DNA of 35,468 nucleotides from Sphingomonas sp. 28-63-12 (GTDB lineage: Bacteria > Pseudomonadota > Alphaproteobacteria > Sphingomonadales > Sphingomonadaceae). Each line of letters starts with the position of its first letter. Position 1 is the first letter of the stretch. Under the pieces are notes generated by a model. That model did no database searches. It saw only the letters and a program-made list of their open reading frames with translations, and had not been told where the DNA came from. Where the stretch lies: assembly GCA_002281535.1 (NCBI GenBank), contig NCGD01000026.1, positions 1 through 35,468 of the forward strand, written 5' to 3'. Made by a program: the position numbers and the translations under genes. Below are positions 18,001-28,557 of the stretch, piece after piece.

Positions 18001-18378
18001 GCCGGCGCCCTTGATCGACGAGGCTGTCACGATAATGTCGGCACTGGTCGATGCCGAGACATCAATTGGCAGATCATAGGGCTGACCGATGACGGTGTAG
18101 ACGCTGGAAACCTGTGTATTGCCCTCAGCGCTCGTGACGTCGATGGTGTATGGACCGCCGCTGCGCAGACCAGATGCGCTGAAGCTGCCCGAAGAATCGG
18201 TCGATGTGCGCGATACGGTGCCCGATGGGACATGGGTAATAACCAGCGTTGCGTCGTTAACTGGCGCACCGTTGGAGGTTACCGATCCACGGATAACGGC
18301 GGTTGTTTCCTGCGCACTAGCGGCGGCGGGCATGATAAGCGCGGCGACGGCCGCGCCAAGAAATAGCTGGTTGCGCAT
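15085..18378 (-). CDS. Oar-like TonB-dependent receptor with carboxypeptidase-regulatory-like domain
   Basis: From ATG 18378, with AAGGGG upstream, the protein has 1097 residues. A signal peptide (1-22, ending ASA-Q) precedes a carboxypeptidase-regulatory-like Ig fold (about 24-105). A plug domain follows (VNRDIRDIERRDPFATIDLTN, then FNRFTINGAQVGDTFGLN), and a long beta-barrel ends with Phe (LIRLGVRVKF), the usual outer-membrane sorting signal. This architecture is the Oar type, common in sphingomonads and myxobacteria. It takes up large or peptide-like substrates or has adhesion roles; the substrate here is unknown. Extending the frame to 18453 adds a basic stretch before the signal peptide and is rejected. 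It lies 174 bases after ligA on the same strand and probably has its own promoter. Confidence 0.93.
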   Translation of the reverse strand: MRNQLFLGAAVAALIMPAAASAQETTAVIRGSVTSNGAPVNDATLVITHVPSGTVSRTSTDSSGSFSASGLRSGGPYTIDVTSAEGNTQVSSVYTVIGQPYDLPIDVSASTSADIIVTASSIKGAGAASDGPQTILNQVDISKVASVNRDIRDIERRDPFATIDLTNSRAVSFAGTNPRFNRFTINGAQVGDTFGLNPDASPTRRGPVPFDAIGQVSVSIAPYDIRQTNFQGGVIDTTLLSGTNEYHLNGFYSQSTDGLQGNQIQALTVALPKYKSETYGVTVSGPIIKDKLFIAGSYERNTDPRPLTPGAVNQVPGLTDAALAQIQSIAKSVYNYEPGGILPITNNLDEKFSVKLDWNIASGQRFSFSYINSFDAQDNPQNSSQSTTSPSIGLESNAYKLTELLRVGIAQLNSDWSDQFSTEARFSYKSYTRGQDPELGRGFAQFIVCTAPTSVNTGTNTLTSCGTGVPTVAFGPDISRQTNALFTDTYDGSFLARYKAGDHDFKVLAQYVENRTTNAFLQRSAGAYYFDSIADLQNRTASQFDYANALTLNPNDTTASFRYGVYSIGVQDDWQILSNLRVSVGARYDSYDTTDTVGLNSAFVSRYGFSNTRTFKGLQAFQPRLSFNYKPVSNLVLRGGVGIFAAGTPDIYFSNSYSNTGANQNRISSVIRATPTGGNALTCTAPYTGANAAVCTAALNNVQGTSIPGLVNSYLTTNTASLATAGTASVAPDFRTPSQTRATLSADYKLFGIDFGADYLFSKVNQGVTFTDLRSRQIGFLPDGRPRYTFVATPGVIGQTVDTNSDIQIRNTSLGRSHIFVVRFEKEFKAAGVTLGGSYTWQDVKDVSNATSSVAASLYNAQAVSDPNNAAYGTSSDQTKWQFKYSIGYDHAFFRDYRTVIQLFGETRAGRPYSFTAQDTSSGRSAVFGTLGNNNHYLLYVPTSTTDPLVSYDTQATQDSLEALIGSTALKNYRGQIAAKNIARSRANTRIDLHLEQEIPTFIGKSRITLFADIENLPNLLNKNWGGVTQLGFPSTADVVRIQCLATPTATGGVAVANTVSTQTCAQYRYSTYRAPSETLTSAISLYLIRLGVRVKF

Positions 18379-18552
18379 GGTTTTCCCCTTGAGGCGATTA
18401 AGTCGCTTTGGATTCGCTTTAGATCGGCCTTTTCGACCGTCAAAATTGCCCATGCACGGAATTTATTTCTCTTCAATGACAGACTGAATGGAAGCTTAAT
18501 CGCACGCCATTGTTTCATGTTGCGTTGCAAAAAAGCACCACCTGCCGTCCGG

Positions 18553-20682
<2,130 letters not shown>

Positions 20683-20690
20683 CTACCGGG

Positions 20691-20725
20691 CCGGGTTGCG
20701 GCGATCAAGCAATGTTGCAGCCCGG
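20691..20725 (-). other. Weak stem-loop between recN and ligA
   Basis: CCGGGTTGC (20691-20699) can pair with GCAGCCCGG (20717-20725) with one G-T wobble and a 17-base loop. It sits between the recN stop and the ligA start and has no T-tract. It may be an attenuator, a processing site or chance. Confidence 0.25.
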
Positions 20726-20731
20726 TGTGTT

Positions 20732-22396
20732 CTACGCCGTCTCCAGCAGCCGTGCGGCCTGCGCCCGCGCCTCGTCAGTTACCGTCGCGCCGGACAGCAT
20801 GCGCGCGATTTCCTCCTGGCGCTCCGCGTCGTTGAGAATTCGCACGCCGGTGCGGGTGACAGTGCCGTCATGGCTCTTGGCAATCAGCAGATGATGTTGT
20901 CCGCGCGCCGCGACTTGCGGACTGTGGGTGACAACGAGCAACTGGGTGATCTCGGCCAGCCGCGCCAGCCGTTCGCCGATCGCGCTCGCCACCGCGCCGC
21001 CGACACCGCGATCGATCTCGTCGAAGATCATCGTCGCCGCGCCGCCCTGTTCGGCCAGGCTGACCTTCAGGGCGAGGATGAAGCGCGAGAGTTCGCCGCC
21101 GCTGGCGATCTTGATCAGTGGCGCGAAAGGCGCGCCGGGGTTGGTAGAAATCTCGAACTCTACCCGGTCCTTGCCCTGCGCTGACCAGCTATCCTCGCCG
21201 AGCGGCACCACCACGGTTTTAAACCGCGCGGCATCGAGCTTGAGCGGGGCCAGTTCGCCCTTCACGGCGGCATCGAGCCGGGCGGCCGCCTCGGTTCGCG
21301 CGGTAGTCAGGCGCCCGGCTTCGCGGCCATAGGCTGCAGTGGCTGCCGCAACAGCGCGTTCAAGCGCGGCGACGCCGGCGCCGCCGCTCTCGATCCGGTC
21401 GAGCTTGCTGGCAAGCTCCTCGGTCAGGGCGGCGAGGTCGTCGGGCTGGACCCGGTGCTTGCGGGCAACCGCGCGCAGTTCGAACAGTCTTGTCTCGTCT
21501 GCTTCGAGCTGGGCGGGATCGAAGGCGAGCGCTTCGGCGGCTTCATCGACCTTTTCTTGCGCGGTCGTCCCCTCGATGATTGCTTGATCGATCGCGGCGA
21601 GCGCTTCGCCCAGCGCCGGATGATCATCGGCGATCCGCTCCAGCACTCGCGCTGCCTGGCGCAGCCGGGTGAGCCCGCCTTCGGAACCATCGAGAAGATC
21701 GGCGATCGCCTGCATGTCGCCGGCGATCTTCTCGCCGCGCTGCATGCCGGCGCGGCGGGTGGCGAGGATTTCCTCCTCGCCGGGTTCGGGCGCGAGGGTG
21801 GTCAGTTCGGTGACGGCATGCTCCAGCCAGTCTCGGTCGCGCGCGGCGGTGTCGAGTTCCTCGCGGGCCGTCGCCAGCGCTGCCTGTGTCTCACGCATTG
21901 CCCGGTGGGCGGTGGCGACTGGGCCAGTGTCGATGCGCCCGAACGCGTCGAGCAGGGCGCGGTGGCCGCGTGGATTGAGCAGGCCGCGATCATCATGCTG
22001 GCCATGAATCTCGACCAAATGCTGGGCCAGATCGCGCAACAGGCCAGCGGATGCGGGTTGGTCGTTGATAAAAGCGCGGCTGCCGCCATCTGCCTTGACG
22101 ATACGACGGATGAGCAAAGGCTCGGCGGGATCGAAATCAAGCCCGTTGAGCTCGAGCAGTGCCGCAATCGGGCTGCCGCGCAGCGGCGGATCGAAGCTAG
22201 CGGTCACCACGGCCTGCGTCATACCCTGCCGGACCAGGGCGGTATCGCCACGCCCGCCCAACGCGAGGCCAAGCGCGTCGAGCAGAATCGATTTGCCAGC
22301 ACCGGTCTCCCCGGTCAGCACGCCGAGACCCTCTCCGAAATCGAGATCAAGCGCGTCGATCAGCACGACATCGCGAATGGCAAGGGCGGTCAGCAT
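20732..22396 (-). CDS. recN: DNA repair protein RecN
   Basis: This 554-residue SMC-like ATPase has Walker A GETGAGKS at 29-36, a long coiled-coil middle (about 160-370), an ABC-type signature region (SGGELSRFILALKVSLA), and Walker B MIFDEIDRGVGG near the C-terminus. It holds DNA ends or sister chromatids during double-strand break repair. It lies between bamD and ligA, the conserved cluster in this class. No LexA-like box was identified upstream. Confidence 0.97.
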   Translation of the reverse strand: MLTALAIRDVVLIDALDLDFGEGLGVLTGETGAGKSILLDALGLALGGRGDTALVRQGMTQAVVTASFDPPLRGSPIAALLELNGLDFDPAEPLLIRRIVKADGGSRAFINDQPASAGLLRDLAQHLVEIHGQHDDRGLLNPRGHRALLDAFGRIDTGPVATAHRAMRETQAALATAREELDTAARDRDWLEHAVTELTTLAPEPGEEEILATRRAGMQRGEKIAGDMQAIADLLDGSEGGLTRLRQAARVLERIADDHPALGEALAAIDQAIIEGTTAQEKVDEAAEALAFDPAQLEADETRLFELRAVARKHRVQPDDLAALTEELASKLDRIESGGAGVAALERAVAAATAAYGREAGRLTTARTEAAARLDAAVKGELAPLKLDAARFKTVVVPLGEDSWSAQGKDRVEFEISTNPGAPFAPLIKIASGGELSRFILALKVSLAEQGGAATMIFDEIDRGVGGAVASAIGERLARLAEITQLLVVTHSPQVAARGQHHLLIAKSHDGTVTRTGVRILNDAERQEEIARMLSGATVTDEARAQAARLLETA

Positions 22397-22459
22397 CGCC
22401 GCACGGGATCGCTTAGCGGCCGGATCGGCGAGCGGGACGGGGCAGAGGCGCGGGCCGGA

Positions 22460-23260
22460 TCAGGCGCCGGCCTTTGCCGCCGGCCGCGGCTTGTAATTGC
22501 CGACCAGTTTATAGGCGCGCTCATACCAGTCGGTGCCGGGATAATTGTTGCCGAGCACCGCTGCTGCCTTTTTTGCCTCTTCGGGCACGCCCAGCGCGAG
22601 ATAGGTTTCGGTCAGCCGCATCAGCGCTTCAGGCACATGGGTCGTCGTCTGATATTCCTCGACGACATGGCGGAACCGCATCGACGCGGCGAGCCATTCG
22701 CCGCGATTTTCATAGAAGCGGCCGACTTCCATTTCCTTGCCGGCAAGATGGTCGCGAACCAGATCGATTTTCAACCGAGCATCCGAGGCATATTTGGTGC
22801 CCGGATAACGCCGCGCCAGCTCTCCAAGTGAATCGAGCGCCTGCTGGGTGATCTTCTGATCGCGCGTCACATCGGAAATCTGCTCGTAATAGCCAAGCGA
22901 AATCAGATAATAGGCATAGGGCGCATCGCGGTTGCCCGGATGGACCGACAGGAAGCGCTGCGCCGACTGGATCGATTTCGTGTAATCGGCATTCAGATAA
23001 TAAGCGAAGGCGCCCATCAGCTGCGCGCGGCGGGCCCAGATGGAATAGGGATGCTGGCGCTCGACCTCGTCAAACAGCGCGGCGGCTTCCTCATAGCGCT
23101 TCTGGTCGAGCCGCGTCTTGCCGGTCGAATAGAGCGTGCCGACGTCGCGCGCGACATAGGGCAGGTCGCCCTTGCTCTTCGTACCGGCGCAGCCAGCGAT
23201 GGACAGCATGCCGGCGGCGATGAGCGCGAGCGAGACGGAGCGGGACAGTTGGATACGCAT
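22460..23260 (-). CDS. bamD: Outer membrane assembly lipoprotein BamD
   Basis: From ATG 23260 the protein has 266 residues. The signal peptide ends in a lipobox with Cys24 (SIAGC), and five TPR-like repeats follow (LDQKRYEEAAALFDEVERQ, then YYLNADYTKSIQSAQRFLSV, and so on). It is an essential lipoprotein of the BAM complex that inserts beta-barrel proteins such as the TonB receptor encoded 4 kb downstream. An upstream in-frame start at 23353 would put 31 basic residues before the lipoprotein signal and is rejected. It is followed by recN after 63 bases. The usual lpxC neighbour is absent; manA diverges instead. Confidence 0.96.
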   Translation of the reverse strand: MRIQLSRSVSLALIAAGMLSIAGCAGTKSKGDLPYVARDVGTLYSTGKTRLDQKRYEEAAALFDEVERQHPYSIWARRAQLMGAFAYYLNADYTKSIQSAQRFLSVHPGNRDAPYAYYLISLGYYEQISDVTRDQKITQQALDSLGELARRYPGTKYASDARLKIDLVRDHLAGKEMEVGRFYENRGEWLAASMRFRHVVEEYQTTTHVPEALMRLTETYLALGVPEEAKKAAAVLGNNYPGTDWYERAYKLVGNYKPRPAAKAGA

Positions 23261-23414
23261 GGGGCATGTCCATAGCCGAGCCTGCGCCCCGCGGACAATG
23301 TTTTTTGAGTCCCGCCAGCGGCGGAGTGTGCAGCCGCCTCGGGCGCGGCGCAATGGATCATTTCTGCGGCGATGCGCGTTGTCGCCGGGCCCTTATTGAC
23401 GATAAGATATAACC

Positions 23415-24239
23415 ATGACCGCAACCTTGCTTGCCACCAAACGCGTCGAAAAGCCCTGGGGCCGCCAACATCTCTGGCCAGGCTTTGCCGATCCCGCGCC
23501 CGGAGCCGAACCAGTGGGTGAAATCTGGTTCGAAGCGCCGGGCGACACGGCGCCCGACTTGCTCGTCAAATATCTTTTCACCAGCGAGAAACTCTCGGTC
23601 CAAGTCCATCCTGACGACGCAGCGGCGCAGGCGGCCGGCTATCCGCGCGGCAAGGACGAGGCGTGGCTGGTGCTCGCTGCCGAGCCCGAATCGACGATTG
23701 CGCTCGGCACGCTGGCGTCAATGGATCATGCCGCGCTGCGCGCCACCGCGCTCGACGGCAGCATCGAGCATCTGCTCGACTGGAAACCCGTCAAGGCTGG
23801 TGATTTTTTCTACTCGCCGGCGCGCACAATTCACGCGATCGGGGCGGGGATTACGCTGATCGAGGTCCAGCAGAATGTCGATCTGACCTACCGGCTCTAT
23901 GATTACGGCCGCCCGCGCGAGCTCCATCTGGAGGCCGGCGTGGCAGTGAGCAATGCCGTGCCCTTTGTTGCGCAGGCAGCGCCCGGGCGGGTTGCCAACG
24001 GGCGTGCGATCCTTGCCGAGGGGCCGAAATTCGTCCTCGAACGCTGGTCGGGCGGAGACCATGAAGTGACCTTGCCGGCCGGCGCGGCTGGCTGGCTGGT
24101 GCCGGTGGTTGGTCAGGGCAGCGCCGATGGCGTCGGCTGGCTGGCGGGCGACTGTCTGATGCTCAGCGGGCAAGTGACGGTGACGATGGCGGCAGAAAGC
24201 GATGTGCTGTTCGCCTATGCCGGAGACAAGCGACTGTAG
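23415..24239 (+). CDS. manA: Class I mannose-6-phosphate isomerase (ManA-like)
   Basis: This 274-residue protein is shorter than the enterobacterial type I enzyme. All zinc ligands are present: Gln63 and His65 (QVHPDD), Glu82 (GKDEAW) and His140 (RTIHAIG), with the substrate-side TYRLYDYGR at 158-166. It interconverts mannose 6-phosphate and fructose 6-phosphate and so supplies GDP-mannose for polysaccharides. It starts a plus-strand run with a hypothetical gene and a GT4 glycosyltransferase, which fits a sugar-polymer role. The spacing (29 and 31 bases) allows an operon. The compact form lacks much of the helical insert and part of the C-terminal jelly roll. Confidence 0.9.
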   Translation: MTATLLATKRVEKPWGRQHLWPGFADPAPGAEPVGEIWFEAPGDTAPDLLVKYLFTSEKLSVQVHPDDAAAQAAGYPRGKDEAWLVLAAEPESTIALGTLASMDHAALRATALDGSIEHLLDWKPVKAGDFFYSPARTIHAIGAGITLIEVQQNVDLTYRLYDYGRPRELHLEAGVAVSNAVPFVAQAAPGRVANGRAILAEGPKFVLERWSGGDHEVTLPAGAAGWLVPVVGQGSADGVGWLAGDCLMLSGQVTVTMAAESDVLFAYAGDKRL

Positions 24240-24268
24240 CGGTCGGTAGCGACGATCAGGGGGGCGGT

Positions 24269-24748
24269 ATGGCAGGGCTGATCACGACGATTCCCGACTA
24301 TTGGCGGCCCGGGCGCGGGGCGCTGGGGTTGCTTAAACCGTTACTTGGCGCCTGGGAGGCGCAGCCGGCCGGTCCCGACGGTGCAAGCCGGATGCGCTGC
24401 ACGCGGCGGTTCGCGCCGGTCCTGAATGGCAGATATATCCAGCTTGACGCCGCCTGGGTGGCCGGGCCGGGTCGGCCCTATGAAGAACTGGCCTTGTTCG
24501 GTAAGGGCGCGGATGGGCTGGTTTTTCACTCCTTTACTTCGGACGGCAAAAGATCGCACGGCGTTGCGGTAGCTGCTACCGACGTCGATCCTTATGCCAT
24601 CGCTTTCGAAGCCGAGATGCCGGCCGGGCGCGCGCGAATGGTCTATTGGCCCGATGGCGCGGGGGCGTTTTACTTCGCGGTCGAAAGCCGGACCCAAAAG
24701 GGTTGGAGCCGCTTCATGCAGCACCGTTACGTATTGCTGCCGGGCTGA
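24269..24748 (+). CDS. Hypothetical protein, DUF1579-like
   Basis: This 159-residue protein has no signal peptide. It opens with a helix and LLKPLLGAWEAQPAG, then shows alternating strands: MRCTRRFAPVLNGRYIQLD, ELALFGKGADGLVFHSFTSDGK, MVYWPDGAGAFYFAVESRT and MQHRYVLLPG. The pattern suggests a small beta-barrel similar to DUF1579 or nitrobindin-like proteins, but I cannot assign it firmly. AGGGGGG precedes ATG 24269. It lies between manA and the glycosyltransferase, on the same strand. Confidence 0.7.
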   Translation: MAGLITTIPDYWRPGRGALGLLKPLLGAWEAQPAGPDGASRMRCTRRFAPVLNGRYIQLDAAWVAGPGRPYEELALFGKGADGLVFHSFTSDGKRSHGVAVAATDVDPYAIAFEAEMPAGRARMVYWPDGAGAFYFAVESRTQKGWSRFMQHRYVLLPG

Positions 24749-24779
24749 TTCTTTAACGGCTTGATGCTAGGCTGGCCCG

Positions 24780-25949
24780 ATGCTGCGCGTTCTCACCTTG
24801 GCCACGCTATTTCCCGATATCACGCGCCCCAATTTCGGGCTGTTCGTCGAGCGGCAAACGCTTGGCCTCGCCGCGCTGCCGGAAGTCGAGCTTCGCGTGG
24901 TCGCGCCGGTCGGCCTGCCGCTCTGGCCTTTGTCGCGGCATGCGCGCTACCGTGCTTTCGATGCGGTGCCGACCAGCGAGGAGTGGAAGGGCCTGCACGT
25001 GGTGCGCCCGCGTTTCGTCACCTTGCCGTACACCGGTGGGCGGTTGCACGGGGCGGCGCTACGCCATCGGCTGCTGCCGTTGCTCACCGCCATCCGCCGT
25101 GACTTTGCCTTTGACGTGATCGACGCCGAATTTTTCTTTCCTGACGGGCCGGCGGGGATCGCGCTTGGCCGTCATTTCGGCGTGCCGGTTTCGATCAAGG
25201 CGCGCGGCGCGGACATCCATTATTGGGGGCACGGTCCGACCGCCGGGCAAGTGCGCCGGGCGGGACAGGCTGCCGATGGTTTGCTGGCGGTCTCCCAGGC
25301 GATGCGCGCCGATATGGCAGCGATCGGCCTGCCGGCGGATCGCATCAGGGTGCATCTTACCGGCGTCGATCTTGACCAGTTCATGCCGCTTGACCGGGCG
25401 GCGGCCAAGGCAGCGCTGGGCGTGACGGGGCCGCTGGTCGTATCGCTCGGCGCGCTGATCGCGCGCAAGGGGCATGGAGTCGTGGTCAAAGCGATGGCCG
25501 ACCTGCCTGGCGTGACCCTGCTGATTGCCGGCGACGGCCCCGAACGCGGCGCGCTGATCGCCGACATCGCGCGGCTCGGGCTGGGTGGGCGGGTCCGCTT
25601 GCTCGGATCTGTACCGCATGGCGAGCTGCCGCTCTTGCTCGGCGCGGCCGATGTGATGGCGCTGGCGTCTGCCTCCGAAGGGCTGGCCAATGCCTGGGTT
25701 GAGGCGCTGGCCTGCGGCACACCGATCGTCATCACCGACGCCGGCGGCGCAGCCGATGTCGTCACCCAACCAGCCTATGGCAAGATCGTTCAACGCACGC
25801 CGGCGGCCTTTGCGGGCGCGATCAGCGCATTGCTGACCTCACCGCCCGATCAGTCTGCGGTCCGGCAGGGCGCGGTCCGGTTCAGCTGGGACGCGAACAG
25901 CACGGCATTATTCGCGCACTTGCGCGGACTGGTAGCGCGCGGAGTTTAG
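24780..25949 (+). CDS. GT4 family glycosyltransferase
   Basis: This 389-residue GT-B fold enzyme has an N-terminal acceptor domain (LATLFPDITRPNFGLFVERQT at the start, PVSIKARGADIHYWG at 136-150). The C-terminal donor domain has VVSLGALIARKG, GDGPE at 251-255, and the E-x7-E nucleotide-sugar motif with Glu300 and Glu308 (SEGLANAWVEALACGTP). It transfers a sugar from a nucleotide donor, possibly GDP-mannose given the manA gene upstream; this is inference. It ends 4 bases before the stop of the convergent DUF3089 gene. Confidence 0.92.
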   Translation: MLRVLTLATLFPDITRPNFGLFVERQTLGLAALPEVELRVVAPVGLPLWPLSRHARYRAFDAVPTSEEWKGLHVVRPRFVTLPYTGGRLHGAALRHRLLPLLTAIRRDFAFDVIDAEFFFPDGPAGIALGRHFGVPVSIKARGADIHYWGHGPTAGQVRRAGQAADGLLAVSQAMRADMAAIGLPADRIRVHLTGVDLDQFMPLDRAAAKAALGVTGPLVVSLGALIARKGHGVVVKAMADLPGVTLLIAGDGPERGALIADIARLGLGGRVRLLGSVPHGELPLLLGAADVMALASASEGLANAWVEALACGTPIVITDAGGAADVVTQPAYGKIVQRTPAAFAGAISALLTSPPDQSAVRQGAVRFSWDANSTALFAHLRGLVARGV

Positions 25950-25953
25950 CCGA

Positions 25954-27123
25954 TCAATGCCCGCGAGCCTTTGCCCAGGCCTTGGCCTGGCGCGCCGACA
26001 AGCTGACAAGATCGCCCATCGCCACCGGCATATCGATCAAATGCAGCCCCCAATCTTTCAGGATCGTGCCACCAACCGACACATCGCCAACGATCGTGTC
26101 GGTGCGGGGGTCGGCTGGATCGGCGTTGACCGTGACCGCCAGATAATGAAATTTGCCCGAAGCGACGCATTCGGTCGACAGCAAGCCAGGTGCCTTGACG
26201 AAATAGGTCGACACCGGGGTCCCGTCGCTGGTCCAGGCGCCCTGACGGGCGCTGGCAATGCCCGCGCCGGTCGTGCCCAGATAATTGTCCGACAGCGCTT
26301 TGCCGCCACCAAGCGCTGCCGGATTGGTACAGGCCGCAACCATGCCCGCCTCAGGCACCACACCGAAGCGGCTGTTCGCAGGCGGCGGCGAATCGCCGCG
26401 GAACGATACATAGCTGATCAGGCACGAGACCTGCTCGGGGCTGCGACAGAGCGGGATGGCCTTTAGGTCGCCGCCGACATCCTTGCCCTCGGGGACCGCG
26501 ACGTTGGTCCCGAGCAGCATGGCGGAGATCAGCAGCTTCTGCGTCGGCTTGCCGTCGATCTCCTGCTGCATCAGCGCCTTGAGGACGCCAGATCCCTGGC
26601 TATGGCCTATCAGCACCACGCCGCGGCCTTTGTTGTCATGCGCCAGATACTGCGCCCACGCTGCCTTCACATCGGCATAGGCAAGCGCGCGATCGACGGG
26701 AACCGCCTTGCCGGCCATGATATCGCGCAGTGCGACCAGCGTGACCTGACGGTAGAGCGGGGCATAAACACGGCAATTTTTGGCAAAGCGCGCGGCCTGA
26801 AAGGCGGCGACCTGATTTTCCTCCGGCCCGGCGATCATGTCGCTGTTCGGTGTCGTGTCGAGCGAGACGGTTGGATAGACATAGAAGCAATCAAAGGTGG
26901 GCGCGGCGGCGGGCACGAATTTTTCGGTGCTGCGCTTGCCATCGGCCATGATGATCGTCGCGTCCTGATTGGCTGAGCAGGCGTCGATTCGGCTGGGGCG
27001 GCAGAGCCAGGCACTGTCTTGTGTGTAATCGGGTGCGGGAGCGACTTCAGGGGCGGTTTGCGCAATAGCAGCCGGCGCGGTGAGTGTGGCGGCCAGCAGG
27101 CCGAGTGCTGCAATCAGTGTCAT
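25954..27123 (-). CDS. DUF3089 alpha/beta-hydrolase, exported
   Basis: This 389-residue protein has a signal peptide (about 1-21, AIA-Q). The DUF3089 pattern includes DCFYVYPTVSLDT (78-90), YAPLYRQVTL and the nucleophile elbow GHSQGSG with Ser175. A late HYLAVTVNADPADPRTD segment carries a plausible catalytic His/Asp region. The family is esterase/lipase-like with unknown natural substrates. Several cysteines (41, 49, 79, 117) could form disulfides in the periplasm. It lies 72 bases after Mth938-like gene on the same strand and may be the tail of the sec transcript. Confidence 0.9.
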   Translation of the reverse strand: MTLIAALGLLAATLTAPAAIAQTAPEVAPAPDYTQDSAWLCRPSRIDACSANQDATIIMADGKRSTEKFVPAAAPTFDCFYVYPTVSLDTTPNSDMIAGPEENQVAAFQAARFAKNCRVYAPLYRQVTLVALRDIMAGKAVPVDRALAYADVKAAWAQYLAHDNKGRGVVLIGHSQGSGVLKALMQQEIDGKPTQKLLISAMLLGTNVAVPEGKDVGGDLKAIPLCRSPEQVSCLISYVSFRGDSPPPANSRFGVVPEAGMVAACTNPAALGGGKALSDNYLGTTGAGIASARQGAWTSDGTPVSTYFVKAPGLLSTECVASGKFHYLAVTVNADPADPRTDTIVGDVSVGGTILKDWGLHLIDMPVAMGDLVSLSARQAKAWAKARGH

Positions 27124-27195
27124 CGCGACCCCCTAAATAGCTTTTGGCCATGATAGCCGGGCAGCGCGGGGCGTCGAGCGTAAATCGCCTCGACG

Positions 27196-27567
27196 CTAAA
27201 GTGGGTAAAGCGCGCCCGCGATCCAGCGGCCTTCCTGGCGCAGCACGCTCCACGCGCGGGCGGCGGCGCGGCTGTCCATTGTCTCGATGCCGATGCCGCG
27301 CGCTTCGATGGCGCGGACCAGTATGCGCGGTGGCTGGATCAGGCGGGCCCCGGTGCCGAGGATCAGAAATTCCGGGCGCGGCTCGATCGCCAGCAGCGTG
27401 GCAAGATCGGCTTCGACCAGCGCCCCGATTGGCGGCGGAGACCAGCCATGCGCGCTCATCGGCGTAATCAGCAGCGCGGTGTAGACATTGTCGTCGATCC
27501 GGAAGCCGCCGCCGGAAAACCCCTTGATGATGGGCCCTTCCGGCGCGGATTCATGCTCCAGCCGCAT
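27196..27567 (-). CDS. Mth938-like domain (DUF498) protein
   Basis: This 123-residue protein matches the Mth938/NDUFAF3-like family: IIKGFSGGGFRIDDNVY at 13-29, LLITPMSAHGW, FLILGTGARLIQPP at 67-80, and IETMDSRAAARAWSVLRQEGR at the end. The eukaryotic relative NDUFAF3 is a complex I assembly factor; the bacterial role is unclear. It overlaps the secF stop by one base and is regularly found directly after secDF in alphaproteobacteria, so co-expression with the translocase is expected. Confidence 0.93.
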   Translation of the reverse strand: MRLEHESAPEGPIIKGFSGGGFRIDDNVYTALLITPMSAHGWSPPPIGALVEADLATLLAIEPRPEFLILGTGARLIQPPRILVRAIEARGIGIETMDSRAAARAWSVLRQEGRWIAGALYPL

Positions 27568-28547
27568 CAGCGGCGCTCTTTGGGCACCACGCGTTCGGCC
27601 TGGCCGGCATAATCGCCCTTGGCTGCGGGCTTTTCCAGATTGGGATCGGCGCGCAGGCCAAGCGTGATCAGGAGCGATGACGACACATAGATTGACGAAT
27701 AGGTGCCGACGAACACGCCAAGGATCATCGCGGCGGTAAAGCCGCGCAAAACATGTCCGCCAAACAGCAGCAGCGCACCAAGCGCGAGCAGGATCGTCAG
27801 TGAGGTCATCACCGTGCGGGGCAAGGTTTCGTTGACCGACAGATCGATGATCTCGCGCATCTCCATCTTGCGATAGCGGCGCATATTTTCGCGGATACGG
27901 TCATCGATCACGATCTTGTCGTTGATCGAATAGCCGATGATCGTCAGGATCGCGGCGACGATGTTGAGATCGAATTCGAACTGGGTGATCGCGAAAAAGC
28001 CGAGCGTCATCAGCAGATCATGGACGATCGCGACGACGGTCGACACGCCGAACTGCCATTCGAAGCGGAAGATTGCAAACAGGCCGATTCCGAGCACGGC
28101 GAGCCCGACCGCGGCGGCGCCCTTCCAGATCAGCTCGTTCGACACCTTGCCCGATACCGCATCCTGTTTGGAGAATTTGGCGGTCGGGTAGAGGCTGTTG
28201 ATCTTGGTCTGGACCTGTTTGACGACCGCGTCGGTCGCGCCCTTATCCTGCGATTTGGGCGGCGGCAGCCGGATGGCGACCGTCGTCTTGTCATCATAGA
28301 GCTGCAACCGCACTTCGCCCATGCCGAGGCCATCGATCGCGCTACGCAATTTGTCGAGCGACGGTTGCTGGTCGAATTTCTCCTCGATCATCAGGCCGCC
28401 CACAAAATCGACGCCGAGATTGAGTTTGTAGATCAACACCGTCGCCAGTGCGACGATCGACAACAGAGTCGTCAGACCAAACGCCCAGTAACGCAGGCGG
28501 ACAAAGCCGATATTGGTGTTATCGGGAACGAGTTTCAGCAGGCGCAT
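27567..28547 (-). CDS. secF: Protein translocase subunit SecF
   Basis: This 326-residue membrane protein has six spans, with the first periplasmic domain between TM1 (about 23-45) and TM2. The SecF pattern includes LGVDFVGGLMIEEKF at 48-62, the GYSINDKIVIDDRIRENMR segment in the middle and NETLPRTVMTSLT. With SecD it uses the proton gradient to help pull exported proteins through SecYEG. It is separated from secD by a 111-base spacer that carries a three-armed palindrome. The protein ends in a basic tail (VVPKERR). Confidence 0.97.
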   Translation of the reverse strand: MRLLKLVPDNTNIGFVRLRYWAFGLTTLLSIVALATVLIYKLNLGVDFVGGLMIEEKFDQQPSLDKLRSAIDGLGMGEVRLQLYDDKTTVAIRLPPPKSQDKGATDAVVKQVQTKINSLYPTAKFSKQDAVSGKVSNELIWKGAAAVGLAVLGIGLFAIFRFEWQFGVSTVVAIVHDLLMTLGFFAITQFEFDLNIVAAILTIIGYSINDKIVIDDRIRENMRRYRKMEMREIIDLSVNETLPRTVMTSLTILLALGALLLFGGHVLRGFTAAMILGVFVGTYSSIYVSSSLLITLGLRADPNLEKPAAKGDYAGQAERVVPKERR

Positions 28548-28557
28548 ATCAAAACCT

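Noticed and set aside
21455-22831. 458-codon plus-strand frame opposite recN and bamD
   Set aside because: It spans two real minus-strand genes and the gap between them; no motif.
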